DNA of 64,000 nucleotides from Daejeonella oryzae DSM 19973 (GCF_000422945.1 NZ_AUHA01000003.1:372001-436000); one strand, 5' to 3'. Counted from the stretch's first letter, positions 44,952 to 55,666 are shown. Numbers and translations are program-made. Notes: generated from the sequence alone by a model not told the origin.

Positions 44952-47567
44952 TTGAAATTTTTTAACTCTTTTTTTAGAACCGGTGCTTTAGTCACTTACA
45001 TATTTCTTCTCAGTTTAACTGCTTATTCCCAGCAACCTGTTTTAAGGCCCGCGGCATCTAAGCAAGATTCATCTGTGATTTTAAATACAAGAACGGATAC
45101 TTTAACAAATAAGTCTACGTCCGCATCAGGTTTACAGTCACAAATTAAATACAGTGCAGAAGACTCTATCCGCTTTGATCATGTCAACAATGTAGTTTAT
45201 TTATATGGCAAAGGCCGTATTGTATACGATGATTTTGAACTTGATGCTGATTACATTCGTCTGGATCAAAAAAATAATATCGCTTTTGCCAGGGGGTATA
45301 CGGATCCTAAAAACAATCGTTACAGGGGAAGGCCTATATTAAAGCAGGGATCTGAAGCACCTATTACCACAGATTCGCTCGTTTTTAATTATACTACAAA
45401 AAAAGGAAAGTCGTACGGAGTTTTTTCTGATGTAGACGGCGGTTATCTTCAGGCAAAACAATTTAAGAAAAATCAGTTTGATGAAGGATTTTTTAAGAAT
45501 GGAATTTACAGTACCTGCAATCAGCCCCATCCGCATTTTGGCATTCATATAACCAGAGGAATTGTTACCGATAAGCAAATTGTTACCGGGCCAGCCTATC
45601 TTGAAGTGGAAGATGTTCCGTTGCCGCTTGGGGTTCCGTTTGGATTTTTTCCAAAACCCAACAGAAGATCCGGAGGATTATTATTCCCATCATTCGGAGA
45701 AGATAATTTGAGGGGGTTTTTTATGCGAGATCTTGGTTATTATTTTGGATTAAGTGATTATTGGGATCTGGCTATCCGTGGAAGTCTTTACAGTAAAGGT
45801 TCTTACGAAGGGAATACGCAGGCCCGCTATCGTAAAAATTATAAATACGATGGTCAGTTTAGCTTAAGGTATGCTTCTTCAAAAAATGGGGTTGAAGGCA
45901 CACCTGCATTTGAAAATCCGGCAAAAGATTTTAATATTACCTGGAACCATTCGCAAAGGCCGGAAGCTAACCCCGGGACAACATTCAGCGCTTCTGTAAA
46001 TGCCGGTACCGGAAGTTATTTTGCCAATACCGCAGCGGGCGGAACCTATAATTTTGATCAGTTAACACGAAATACGCTTTCCTCAAATATTAGTTATGGA
46101 AAAGTATTTGGAAATGGTCTTTTTAATTTTACATCCAGCTTAAGTCATCGTCAGGATCTGGAAACCAGTACTGTATTTCTGGAACTTCCTACATTCAGTT
46201 TAAATATGAGCACAATAAATCCTTTTGATAGCAAAGATCGGGTTGGTGAACAGAAGTGGTTTCAAAAAGTGAACGTTGGTTATAGCCTGCAGGGAAGTAA
46301 TTCTATCAGTACCACCGAAGATCAGTTATTTAATAAGGATGCACTGCAGAAATTCAATAATGGTTTTCAGCATAATATACCCGTGAGTTTATCTCTTAAC
46401 CTGCTGAAATATTTCCAGTTTAATTCTGGTTTGCAATATAATGAGCGATGGTATCTGCAAACCATTCGTAAAAACTACATACCAAATGCGCTTGATTCTG
46501 TTGTCACTGATACTGTGCCGGGATTTAGCAGAGCTTATGAATACAGTTTGAATACCGGATTATCTACCAAATTATATGGACAGCTAAATTTTAAAAAGGG
46601 AAAATTTGCTGCGATCAGACATGTGGCAACTCCCTCTGTAAGTTTTAATTATCGCCCGGATTTCGGGTCTGAGCGGTTTGGTTATTATCGTGATCTTAAA
46701 ATAGGCGATCAAACGGAAAGATATTCAATTTATGAGAATAGACTTTATGGCTCTCCAACCATCGGTAAAACTGCTGGAATTGGTTTTAGTATAGATAATA
46801 CTATTGAAGCGAAGCGAAGGGCCTCAAAAGACACAACCAGTACAAACCCCGTTTCTGATAAAATACCTATTCTTCAAAACCTAAGCTTTTCAGGTAACTA
46901 TAATTTTGCGGTCGATTCTTTCCAGTTATCATCCATTGGATTTTCCGGACGTACGTCATTATTTAAACAAAAGGTAGGCATAAATTTTAATGGTTCTTTT
47001 GATCCTTACAGTATTGATGAGACGGGCCGAAGACTAAACCAGTTTTCTATTAACAGCGGCAAGATTGCCCGTTTAACCAATTTTGGTTTATCTTTTGATT
47101 TTAGTCTGAATTCTGACGCGATGAAAAAGCGTAATGAAAACTTAAATCAGCTTGGGCAGAATTCTCAAAATATTAACCCTCAGCAAGCCCAGGAACTGGC
47201 CGCAATAAGCCGGGATCCAAATGCATTTGTCGATTTTAATATTCCCTGGAACATCAGTGCTTCCTATAGTTTTCAATACTCTAAGTTTGCCCTGCAATCT
47301 TCTATTACCAATACTTTAAATTTTTACGGTGATTTTAATGTAACCCCTAAATGGAAAGTGCAATACACATCCGGCTATGATTTTCAGCAAAATAAACTGA
47401 GTTTAACACAGTTCTCCATATACAGAGATTTGCATTGCTGGGATATGTCTTTCCGGTGGATCCCGATTGGACCGTACCGTAGTTATAGTGTGGACATTAA
47501 AGTAAGAGCTTCCGTTCTTCAGGATTTAAAATTAAGCCGACGCCGTGATTATTTTAATAACTTCTAA
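44952..47567 (+). CDS. LPS-assembly protein LptD-like
   Basis: 871 residues from TTG at 44952. Signal peptide about 1-26. Residues ~50-150 form an OstA/LptA-like beta-jellyroll (VYLYGKGRIVYDDFELDADYIRLDQ), the rest a large beta-barrel: KPNRRSGGLLFPSFG and FMRDLGYYFGLSDYWDL are typical of the Bacteroidota LptD. Inserts lipopolysaccharide in the outer membrane with LptE. Ends 3 bases before cinA, so the two are probably co-transcribed. Divergent from the amidase, with only 56 bases between starts. Confidence 0.88.
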   Translation: MKFFNSFFRTGALVTYIFLLSLTAYSQQPVLRPAASKQDSSVILNTRTDTLTNKSTSASGLQSQIKYSAEDSIRFDHVNNVVYLYGKGRIVYDDFELDADYIRLDQKNNIAFARGYTDPKNNRYRGRPILKQGSEAPITTDSLVFNYTTKKGKSYGVFSDVDGGYLQAKQFKKNQFDEGFFKNGIYSTCNQPHPHFGIHITRGIVTDKQIVTGPAYLEVEDVPLPLGVPFGFFPKPNRRSGGLLFPSFGEDNLRGFFMRDLGYYFGLSDYWDLAIRGSLYSKGSYEGNTQARYRKNYKYDGQFSLRYASSKNGVEGTPAFENPAKDFNITWNHSQRPEANPGTTFSASVNAGTGSYFANTAAGGTYNFDQLTRNTLSSNISYGKVFGNGLFNFTSSLSHRQDLETSTVFLELPTFSLNMSTINPFDSKDRVGEQKWFQKVNVGYSLQGSNSISTTEDQLFNKDALQKFNNGFQHNIPVSLSLNLLKYFQFNSGLQYNERWYLQTIRKNYIPNALDSVVTDTVPGFSRAYEYSLNTGLSTKLYGQLNFKKGKFAAIRHVATPSVSFNYRPDFGSERFGYYRDLKIGDQTERYSIYENRLYGSPTIGKTAGIGFSIDNTIEAKRRASKDTTSTNPVSDKIPILQNLSFSGNYNFAVDSFQLSSIGFSGRTSLFKQKVGINFNGSFDPYSIDETGRRLNQFSINSGKIARLTNFGLSFDFSLNSDAMKKRNENLNQLGQNSQNINPQQAQELAAISRDPNAFVDFNIPWNISASYSFQYSKFALQSSITNTLNFYGDFNVTPKWKVQYTSGYDFQQNKLSLTQFSIYRDLHCWDMSFRWIPIGPYRSYSVDIKVRASVLQDLKLSRRRDYFNNF

Positions 47568-47570
47568 AAC

Positions 47571-48818
47571 ATGTTAGCCGAGATTATAACTATTGGTGAT
47601 GAGATCCTCATCGGCCAGATTGTAGATACAAACTCTGCCTGGATGGCACAAAAGCTAAATCAAGCCGGCATCCGGGTTAAACAAATCACTTCGGTTTCTG
47701 ACGCTCGGGAACATATATTGGATGCGCTAAAACTGGCAGCAAGCAGAGCTGATGTTATCTTAATAACGGGTGGTTTAGGCCCTACAAAAGATGACATCAC
47801 CAAAAAAACACTGGCTGAATATTTTGCGGTCAATTTATATCAGGATGAGGAATCGCTTGAAAATGTAAAACAGATATTTTCCAAGTACAATTCGCCACTG
47901 TTGGAGGTTAATATCCGCCAGGCAGATGTACTGGAAAACTGCATTGTTTTGCAAAATAAAAATGGAACCGCTCCCGGAATGTGGATCGAAGACCAAGGTA
48001 AGATCTACGTTTCATTACCCGGAGTTCCTTTTGAGATGATGTATCTCATGGAAGAAAATGTAATTCCCAAATTACAGTCCTCATTTAAATTACCGGCGAT
48101 TGTTCATCATACCATTTTAACATCGGGAATCGGGGAATCCTTTTTAGCTAAAGAAATTGAAGATATTGAAGATTCGTTGCCGGATCATATAAAACTGGCC
48201 TACTTGCCAAGGCTTGGTCAGGTTAGACTTCGGTTAAGCGCATATGGTAGTTCTGAAGAGGTTTTGAAAGAAGAATTAAAAGTCTACTCCCAAAAAATAA
48301 TTAACAGAATTTCCTCTCATGTCGTTGCAGAACTTGATATTTCGCTCGAGAAAATCATTTTAGATTATATGCACTCCCGAAATTTAACTTTATCTACTGC
48401 AGAAAGTTGTACGGGAGGCTATATTTCGCATCTAATAACTCAACTGCCAGGCTGCAGTGCCGTATTTGTTGGCGGAGCAGTGTCATATTCTTATAAACTT
48501 AAACAGATTATGCTGGGAGTAAATGAGAAAACTCTCGAGGAATTTGGTGCAGTAAGTGAGGAAACCGTAAAGGAAATGGCGCTTGGTGCAATTAAAAATT
48601 ATGACTCTGATTATTCTGTTGCTGTAAGCGGAATTGCAGGTCCGGATGGTGGTTTACCGGATAAACCCGTGGGAACAGTCTGGATCGCGGTAGCCAACAG
48701 AAATAGAGTGAAGGCAAAAAAGTTTCAGTTTGCAAATAAAAGAGCACAAAATATAGAGCGGTCTGCTATTAACGCTTTAACAATGCTTTTTAAATTTCTC
48801 AAAGAAGATCATCCATAA
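47571..48818 (+). CDS. CinA-like nicotinamide-nucleotide amidase / damage-inducible protein
   Basis: 415 residues. N-terminal MoCF-like domain with IGDEILIGQIVDTNSAWMA and TGGLGPTKDDITKKT (about 64-78), which in this family hydrolyses ADP-ribose; C-terminal nicotinamide mononucleotide deamidase domain with STAESCTGGYISHL and VSGIAGPDGGLPDKPVGTVWIA. Two-domain CinA in full length. Follows lptD directly. Confidence 0.9.
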   Translation: MLAEIITIGDEILIGQIVDTNSAWMAQKLNQAGIRVKQITSVSDAREHILDALKLAASRADVILITGGLGPTKDDITKKTLAEYFAVNLYQDEESLENVKQIFSKYNSPLLEVNIRQADVLENCIVLQNKNGTAPGMWIEDQGKIYVSLPGVPFEMMYLMEENVIPKLQSSFKLPAIVHHTILTSGIGESFLAKEIEDIEDSLPDHIKLAYLPRLGQVRLRLSAYGSSEEVLKEELKVYSQKIINRISSHVVAELDISLEKIILDYMHSRNLTLSTAESCTGGYISHLITQLPGCSAVFVGGAVSYSYKLKQIMLGVNEKTLEEFGAVSEETVKEMALGAIKNYDSDYSVAVSGIAGPDGGLPDKPVGTVWIAVANRNRVKAKKFQFANKRAQNIERSAINALTMLFKFLKEDHP

Positions 48819-48829
48819 TCTAAAAATCT

Positions 48830-48837
48830 TATTTTTG
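48830..48837 (+). promoter_or_regulatory. Possible -7 box before the E2 gene
   Basis: TATTTTTG fits TAnnTTTG, about 85 bases before the ATG. No clear -33 element. Confidence 0.3.
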
Positions 48838-48922
48838 CTGAAATTAGATTATCATTTATAGAAGTGCTGGTAAATACTATTCGTAAATCAATCAATTAAA
48901 ACCTCAATCAAATTATTTAAAT

Positions 48923-50272
48923 ATGGCTCAATACGAATTATTATTGCCAAAAATGGGTGAAAGTGTTGCAGAAGCTACGATCATAAAATGGGTTAAGCAA
49001 CCCGGTGATATGATAGAAGTGGATGAATCAGTTTTGGAAATAGCTACAGATAAAGTTGATTCAGAAGTGCCATCTCCAACCGCAGGTAAACTTTTAAAGG
49101 TTTTATTTAATGAAGACGATGTAGTTCAGGTAGGGGCAGTAATTGCTATTATCGAAACGGATGCAAATGCCGCTACAAAAGCAGATGAAATAGCTGTTCC
49201 TGCTGATAAAGAAAAACAAACAGCTGTTAAAGAAGAAAAAATTCCGGGTAGTGAGCAGTTAGAAATTGCTGCAGAAAATAAACCGAAGCCTGCAGATTAC
49301 AGTGATTCATCCCGCTTTTATTCTCCCCTGGTAAAAAGTATTGCTGCCGAAGAAGGAATTAGTTTAAGTGAATTAGACACTATTAAAGGTTCAGGCTCAG
49401 AAGGCCGGGTAACCAAACAGGATATACTTGAATTTGTAAGTCAAAAATCAGGCAATACAAAAACCGCCTCTGTACCTGATTCTCCAATTAGTCAAAAAGC
49501 ACCTGCAGTTCCTGTAGAAAAACCTCAGGCAACTGCACCGGCAGCGGTTGTTTCCGTTTCAGGAGGTGATGAAATTATTGAAATGGACCGCATGCGCAAA
49601 CTCATTGCCGATCATATGGTAATGAGCAAGCAGACATCGCCCCATGTTACATCTTTCGTTGAAGCTGATGTGACCAATATTGTAAAGTGGCGTGAACGTG
49701 TTAAAAACAATTTTGAAAAACGCGAAGGAGAAAAAATAACTTTTACTCCAATTTTTATTGAAGCTTTGGCTAAAGCGATTAAGGATTTGCCAATGATCAA
49801 TGTATCCGTAAACGGAACTCAGATCATTAAGAAAAAAGATATCAATATTGGTATGGCCGCAGCTTTACCTTCCGGAAATTTAATTGTTCCGGTAATAAAA
49901 AATGCAGATCAGCTAAATCTGGTGGGCTTAACCAAATCGGTAAATGATTTGGCCCGCCGTGCCCGACAGTCTAAATTGAAGCCGGATGAAACTCAGGGCG
50001 GTACATTTACAATGACGAATGTGGGTTCCTTTGGCAACGTTATGGGAACTCCGATTATTAATCAGCCGCAAGCAGCAATTTTAGCGGTGGGCGCAATCAA
50101 GAAAAAGCCTGCTGTAATTGAGACAGAATATGGAGACGTTATTGCCATCAGACACATGATGTTTCTCTCTTTATCTTATGATCACCGTGTGGTTGATGGT
50201 TCTTTAGGAGGGTCGTTTGTACGCAAAGTTGCCGACTATCTGGAAGCATGGGATGTAAACCGCGAAATATAA
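48923..50272 (+). CDS. 2-oxoacid dehydrogenase dihydrolipoamide acyltransferase (E2)
   Basis: 449 residues. Lipoyl domain 1-78 with the lipoylated K44 in IATDKVDSEVPSP; linker rich in Ala, Pro, Lys and Glu; E3/E1-binding domain about 133-172 (YSPLVKSIAAEEGISL); catalytic domain from about 215 to the end with the DHRVVDG active site. Branched-chain-type E2 rather than a pyruvate E2 is suggested by its length and single lipoyl domain; no E1 or E3 gene is adjacent, so the substrate complex is not settled. Followed by a terminator. Confidence 0.9.
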   Translation: MAQYELLLPKMGESVAEATIIKWVKQPGDMIEVDESVLEIATDKVDSEVPSPTAGKLLKVLFNEDDVVQVGAVIAIIETDANAATKADEIAVPADKEKQTAVKEEKIPGSEQLEIAAENKPKPADYSDSSRFYSPLVKSIAAEEGISLSELDTIKGSGSEGRVTKQDILEFVSQKSGNTKTASVPDSPISQKAPAVPVEKPQATAPAAVVSVSGGDEIIEMDRMRKLIADHMVMSKQTSPHVTSFVEADVTNIVKWRERVKNNFEKREGEKITFTPIFIEALAKAIKDLPMINVSVNGTQIIKKKDINIGMAAALPSGNLIVPVIKNADQLNLVGLTKSVNDLARRARQSKLKPDETQGGTFTMTNVGSFGNVMGTPIINQPQAAILAVGAIKKKPAVIETEYGDVIAIRHMMFLSLSYDHRVVDGSLGGSFVRKVADYLEAWDVNREI

Positions 50273-50287
50273 TCTAACATATTTTTT

Positions 50288-50325
50288 AAAAAAGGCCTTC
50301 CAGTTTAACTGAAAGGCCTTTTTTG
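50288..50325 (+). terminator. Bidirectional terminator between the E2 and hom genes
   Basis: AAAAAAGGCCTT pairs with AAGGCCTTTTTT with an inner CAGT/ACTG helix and a TTA loop. A-rich on one side and T-rich on the other, so it ends both convergent genes. Confidence 0.9.
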
Positions 50326-50331
50326 TATATT

Positions 50332-51570
50332 TTAATGAGTATGGATTAATTCCTGAATCTGCTCTTCTATAAGTACATGGCTTTCATCTTCAGGAATTTC
50401 AGCAATAAAGGCACCATTTTCCCTTATAAATTCAACATTCCTGATCAGATTTTCCAGCGATATTTTTCCTATTATGAACTGGAAATTTGCAGAGTAAAAT
50501 CTTTCTGAAATAGTTTCAAATTCTAAATTATTCAGCAAACTTTCATCAGTATATCTCAGGTAAACATTCAGAATCAAATCATTGCTATGATTTACCCTGT
50601 TTTTTTGATGATACTTTTTATATTCATAACGATACTGATACCGAAGAGCGGCAATATCTGATAATACTGCTGCGCCGGTTGGATGTCCGCCGGCACCTTT
50701 ACCAAAGAAAAATTGCTGATCTGCAAAAGCAGCCTGCACAATTACTCCATTGTATTCATTTTCTACATTATATAAAAAGTTATCTGACCGGATCATTTTT
50801 GGGAGCACCAGCAAAACAGATGTTTCATCACTGTTTTTCCGGGCCGAAGCAATCAGCTTAATTTTATAGTTTTTCTCTCTTGCATATTGAAGATCATGCG
50901 GGGATAAACTTTGTATACCAATGTTTAAGACCTCTGCCGGGTTAATAAAGGTTCCATAGGCATGAGCTGCTGCAATTACAAGTTTAAACTTTGGATCAAA
51001 ACCACCTACATCCAGTGTGGCATCAGTTTCTGCAAATCCTAAATCTTGTGCTTGCTTAAGCGCAGTATCATAATCTAAACCTTCATTAAATATTTTAGAT
51101 AGAATATAATTTGATGATCCATTAAAAATCCCGCTTATGGAATACAATAATTCATTATCATAATATTCTTCAAGATTTCTGATTATAGGAATACTGCCAC
51201 ATACAGCTCCTTCATATAGCAAAGAAGTTCCGTGTTGCTGCTGTATTTCAACCAGTTCTTTCAAATGCTCGGCTATCATTTTTTTATTAGCCGAAACTAC
51301 ATTTTTGCCGCTTTTTAATGCTCGTGATACAATTACAAAAGCTGTATCAGCATCGTTTATCAGTTCTACAATCGTATTAATGTCCGGATTCAGTAAAACC
51401 TCATCAATATTTGTAGTGAAATAATCTGAAGGAAGGGATCTTTTTTTTGAAGCGTCTTTAATAACTATTTTTTTGAGATCAATATTCAGGTCCTTGCTGC
51501 TGATAATATCATAAAGTCCCTGGCCGACAACGCCGAATCCAACTAATCCAATTGTTAATTTCTTATCCAT
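50332..51570 (-). CDS. hom: Homoserine dehydrogenase
   Basis: 412 residues, stand-alone (not fused to aspartokinase). NAD(P)-binding GFGVVGQGLYDII near 11-23; catalytic and homoserine-binding core NGSSNYILSKIFNEGLDY and DATLDVGGFDPKFKLVIAA. Reduces aspartate semialdehyde to homoserine. The C-terminal ~95 residues are less conserved and do not clearly match ACT. Last gene of the metY-metX-hom unit, 6 bases from the stop of metX. Confidence 0.93.
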   Translation of the reverse strand: MDKKLTIGLVGFGVVGQGLYDIISSKDLNIDLKKIVIKDASKKRSLPSDYFTTNIDEVLLNPDINTIVELINDADTAFVIVSRALKSGKNVVSANKKMIAEHLKELVEIQQQHGTSLLYEGAVCGSIPIIRNLEEYYDNELLYSISGIFNGSSNYILSKIFNEGLDYDTALKQAQDLGFAETDATLDVGGFDPKFKLVIAAAHAYGTFINPAEVLNIGIQSLSPHDLQYAREKNYKIKLIASARKNSDETSVLLVLPKMIRSDNFLYNVENEYNGVIVQAAFADQQFFFGKGAGGHPTGAAVLSDIAALRYQYRYEYKKYHQKNRVNHSNDLILNVYLRYTDESLLNNLEFETISERFYSANFQFIIGKISLENLIRNVEFIRENGAFIAEIPEDESHVLIEEQIQELIHTH

Positions 51571-51576
51571 TTATAT

Positions 51577-52629
51577 TTAATTGTGCAGGTTTAACTCAGG
51601 CTTTCCTATGGCTGAGTCTTTTAAAAATTTGCTGATGATTTTTGTTAATAATTCCGTTTCGATCAGAAAACCATCGTGTCCGTACAATGAATCTATTAGT
51701 TCAAATTGTGCATGAGGAATATGTTCAGAGAGAAAAATCTGCTCCTCAACGGGAAAAAGTACGTCTGATGTAATCCCCACTATCAGCGTACGGGCTTTTA
51801 TTAAACTTAAAGCATTTTCAACCGTTCTGCGGTTGCGCCCAACATGATGACTATCCATCGTTTTACTTAAGTAATAATAGCTGAACGCATTGAACCGGTT
51901 TACAAGTTTTTCACCCTGATAATTCTGGTAAGAAGCAGCTTTAAAATCGCTGGTTTTCTCGTGTGATTCTTCATTTTGGGTGAACTTATAAGTTTGATAA
52001 TTTCGGTAGGATAGAAGCGCAATGCTACGGGCCGCCTTTAATCCCTTGTTTCCACCATCAGGCGACATCGAATAGAACGTGCGGTCGGCAGTTATTGCCA
52101 TGCGCTGACTTTCGTTAAATGCAATTCCCCAGGAAGAATGAACCGAATTAGTAGCAAGTAAAACCAGATTTTTAATTTTTTCAGGTTCCATTATAGACCA
52201 TTCTAAAGCTTGTTGACCGCCCAGAGATCCACCAATGAGTAAACTGATTTCTTCAATATCCAGATGGTTTGCCAAAAGCTGATGAGCCGATACCAGATCA
52301 CGTACAGTTAATTCGGGAAAGGAAAGGTAGAATGGCAATCCGGTTTCTTTGTTCAGGCTTAAAGGATTACTGCTTCCGTAATGAGATGACAATATATTTG
52401 CGCAAACAATGAAATGTTCATCCGGATTAAATAAATTATTGTAGCCAAAAAGTCCTTTCCACCAATCAAATACGTCAGAATTTGCCGTTAATGCATGACA
52501 TACCCAAATAACATTGCTTTTTTGCTGATTTAATTTCCCGTAGGTATGAAAAGCAATTTGCAATTCCGGCAGTTTTTTACCGCTCTCTAAAACGAATGGA
52601 TCTTTATAATTGAAAACCTGATATCCCAT
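51577..52629 (-). CDS. metX: Homoserine O-acetyltransferase
   Basis: 350 residues, alpha/beta-hydrolase fold. Nucleophile elbow GGSLGGQQ with Ser135; the DVLFPVEEQ and GHDGFL segments provide the Asp/His of the triad. Activates homoserine with acetyl-CoA (or succinyl-CoA; sequence alone cannot decide) for direct sulfhydrylation by MetY. 28 bases after metY. Confidence 0.9.
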   Translation of the reverse strand: MGYQVFNYKDPFVLESGKKLPELQIAFHTYGKLNQQKSNVIWVCHALTANSDVFDWWKGLFGYNNLFNPDEHFIVCANILSSHYGSSNPLSLNKETGLPFYLSFPELTVRDLVSAHQLLANHLDIEEISLLIGGSLGGQQALEWSIMEPEKIKNLVLLATNSVHSSWGIAFNESQRMAITADRTFYSMSPDGGNKGLKAARSIALLSYRNYQTYKFTQNEESHEKTSDFKAASYQNYQGEKLVNRFNAFSYYYLSKTMDSHHVGRNRRTVENALSLIKARTLIVGITSDVLFPVEEQIFLSEHIPHAQFELIDSLYGHDGFLIETELLTKIISKFLKDSAIGKPELNLHN

Positions 52630-52657
52630 TGAAATGACTGAAACTTAAAATATATTA

Positions 52658-54007
<1,350 letters not shown>

Positions 54008-54043
54008 TTAAATAGTATGTTGTAAAGCTGTATAGGAAAGAGA

Positions 54044-54057
54044 TCTGCGAAAGCAGA
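54044..54057 (-). other. Short hairpin in the metY leader
   Basis: TCTGC-TTTC-GCAGA on the minus strand, immediately downstream of the larger attenuator-like hairpin. It may stack on that structure. Confidence 0.4.
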
Positions 54058-54102
54058 AGCAGGATTATAATTCTGAAAAAAAAGAATTACGATAAACCTG
54101 CT
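54058..54102 (-). promoter_or_regulatory. Attenuator-like hairpin after the Cys-rich leader ORF
   Basis: On the minus strand AGCAGG...CCTGCT encloses GTAATTCT/AGAATTAT around a T-rich loop; the hairpin begins at the stop codon of the leader ORF. No T tract follows, so it is not a standard terminator; it could work by transcription pausing, Rho or leader folding. Interpretation as an attenuator is inference. Confidence 0.45.
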
Positions 54103-54215
54103 TAACAAATGCAACAACACATATACTGCATTGGAGTATAAGGCTTGCTGAAAATAGAGGAAATGGAAAAGTTCTCTGAAGAGAAAAAATCGAAGAAATA
54201 AATTTTTCTTTGCAT
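54102..54215 (-). CDS. Putative Cys-rich leader peptide of the met operon (37 aa)
   Basis: Reading from ATG 54215: 37 codons ending Met-Cys-Cys-Cys-Ile-Cys and TAA. Codons 33-37 hold four cysteines (TGT TGT TGC ATT TGT). It lies 10 bases past the P1 helix of the SAM riboswitch and its stop coincides with the start of the hairpin at 54058-54102. Shorter starts at M29 and M32 are also possible. Leader peptides rich in Cys are a recognised way to sense cysteine charging in other bacteria. No Shine-Dalgarno sequence, which is normal for this phylum. Whether it is translated is unknown; a 37-codon frame can occur by chance, though the terminal cluster of Cys is striking. Confidence 0.45.
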   Translation of the reverse strand: MQRKIYFFDFFSSENFSISSIFSKPYTPMQYMCCCIC

Positions 54216-54225
54216 GGCTGTAAAT

Positions 54226-54334
54226 ATTTATAGTTTCCGGTAATTACCGGACAGGAATTGGCACCTTCCCCGAAACCGATCGGGGGGTTGTCAGCGGGTC
54301 ATAGAGCCTGATCTCTCGCCACTTCTGTATAAAT
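54226..54334 (-). promoter_or_regulatory. SAM-I-type (S-box) riboswitch
   Basis: On the minus strand the P1 helix is ATTTATA (54334-54328) with TATAAAT (54232-54226). Between them stand GAGATCAGGCTC-ATGACCC, GCTGACAACC, then GGAAGGTGCCAATTCCTG and the P4-like palindrome CCGGTAATTACCGG, the core features of S-box RNA (the GGTGCCAATTCCTG segment is diagnostic). It lies about 240 bases before metY and directly before the Cys-rich ORF. SAM binding would repress the methionine unit; whether by transcription or translation is not visible. Confidence 0.88.
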
Positions 54335-54464
54335 CAAAACCTTTACGATTATTGATGACAGATTGGTATTGCTACCAAATAATATTTCAAATATATGTTG
54401 AAAAGAATCTAATTTCCAAATTAAATATTTAATAATTGAAAATTGTAGGTTAAGATGACGTATT

Positions 54465-55580
54465 TTATTGCAATGCCTGGTTTAAATCAGCTATCAAATC
54501 ATCACTGTTTTCTAAGCCGATGGAAGCCCGTATTAAATTTTGCGGAGTTTTAGTTTCCGGTCCTTCAATAGATGCCCGGTGTTCAATTAAACTTTCAACG
54601 CCGCCAAGGCTGGTTGCCTGGGTAAAGAGTTTTACTTTGTTAACCACTTTTAAGGCAGCCTGATCAGTACCGTTTACTAAAAATGAAATGATGCCGCCAA
54701 AACCATTCATCTGATTTTTAGCAATTTTATGCTGAGGATGACTGATTAATCCGGGATAATAAACCTTTTCTACGGCAGGATGATCTTCCAAGAACAGGGC
54801 AATTTTCATAGCGTTTTCTTCATGACCACGCATTCGGTAAGGCAAGGTTTTAATTCCGCGGACCGTCAGAAAGCAATCAAAAGGCGAAGGTATGGCACCG
54901 CCCAATGTCTGCACATTTCTGACTTTCTCCCAGAAAGGGTTTAATTCTTTACAGATTAAAGCACCGCCGCATACATCACTGTGTCCGCCAATATATTTTG
55001 TGCTCGAATGCATGACGATATCGCATCCTAATACTAAAGGATTTTGAAAAACAGGGCTCGCGAATGTATTGTCGCAGGCTACAATAATATTATTCTTTTT
55101 AGCAAGGGTAACAACTTCAGCAATATCTGTAATTTTTAACAGCGGATTTGAAGGTGTTTCAATCCATATTAAACGGGTATTGCTTTTTATGGCTGAGCGT
55201 ATTTTCTCGGTATCTGTACAATCCACAAAATCTATTTCTAAAGTTTGGGCATAAATTTCTTTGAGCTGGTTTTTTAATCCGTGATACATATCTTCAGGAG
55301 CAATAATGTGGCTGCCGGCTTTTAAAGATTGAAAAACTGCGTTTCCAGCTGCATTACCTGAGGAAAAAGCGCAGGCATCAGCTCCTCTTTCAAGCTGCGC
55401 CAGAACATTTTCCAAAGATTTTCTATTCGGATTATCAGCTCTTGTGTAAATAAATCCACCCGGATAATCTCCATCAGCGCCACGCTCATAAGTTGTTGAT
55501 AACGTAATTGGCTGTATAACGGCACGGCTTCCAGTTTCAATTTTATTGCCCGCGTGAATAGCGATAGTTTCCAGTTTCAT
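54465..55580 (-). CDS. Cystathionine gamma-synthase/lyase-type PLP enzyme
   Basis: 371 residues, Cys/Met-metabolism PLP family, short form. PLP lysine K195 in SSTKYIGGHSDVCGG; YTRADNPNRKSLE near 45-57 and SLGGVESLIEHRAS near the C-terminus. Could be cystathionine gamma-synthase (MetB), gamma-lyase or a methionine gamma-lyase; sequence alone does not settle this, although MetY nearby suggests a reverse transsulfuration or recycling job. No riboswitch of its own; transcription toward the met leader is in the same direction but separated by 380+ bases that carry the riboswitch. Confidence 0.85.
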   Translation of the reverse strand: MKLETIAIHAGNKIETGSRAVIQPITLSTTYERGADGDYPGGFIYTRADNPNRKSLENVLAQLERGADACAFSSGNAAGNAVFQSLKAGSHIIAPEDMYHGLKNQLKEIYAQTLEIDFVDCTDTEKIRSAIKSNTRLIWIETPSNPLLKITDIAEVVTLAKKNNIIVACDNTFASPVFQNPLVLGCDIVMHSSTKYIGGHSDVCGGALICKELNPFWEKVRNVQTLGGAIPSPFDCFLTVRGIKTLPYRMRGHEENAMKIALFLEDHPAVEKVYYPGLISHPQHKIAKNQMNGFGGIISFLVNGTDQAALKVVNKVKLFTQATSLGGVESLIEHRASIEGPETKTPQNLIRASIGLENSDDLIADLNQALQ

Positions 55581-55666
55581 AATTTATTTATTGACATCAA
55601 AAGGTAAACTTACCATATGATAAAGGTTAATTCAAGTATCAGGATAATAATTGTTTTCTCATTTTG

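Noticed and set aside
54058-54102. Standard rho-independent terminator in the metY leader
   Set aside because: Hairpin is convincing but the T run is inside the loop, not after the stem.
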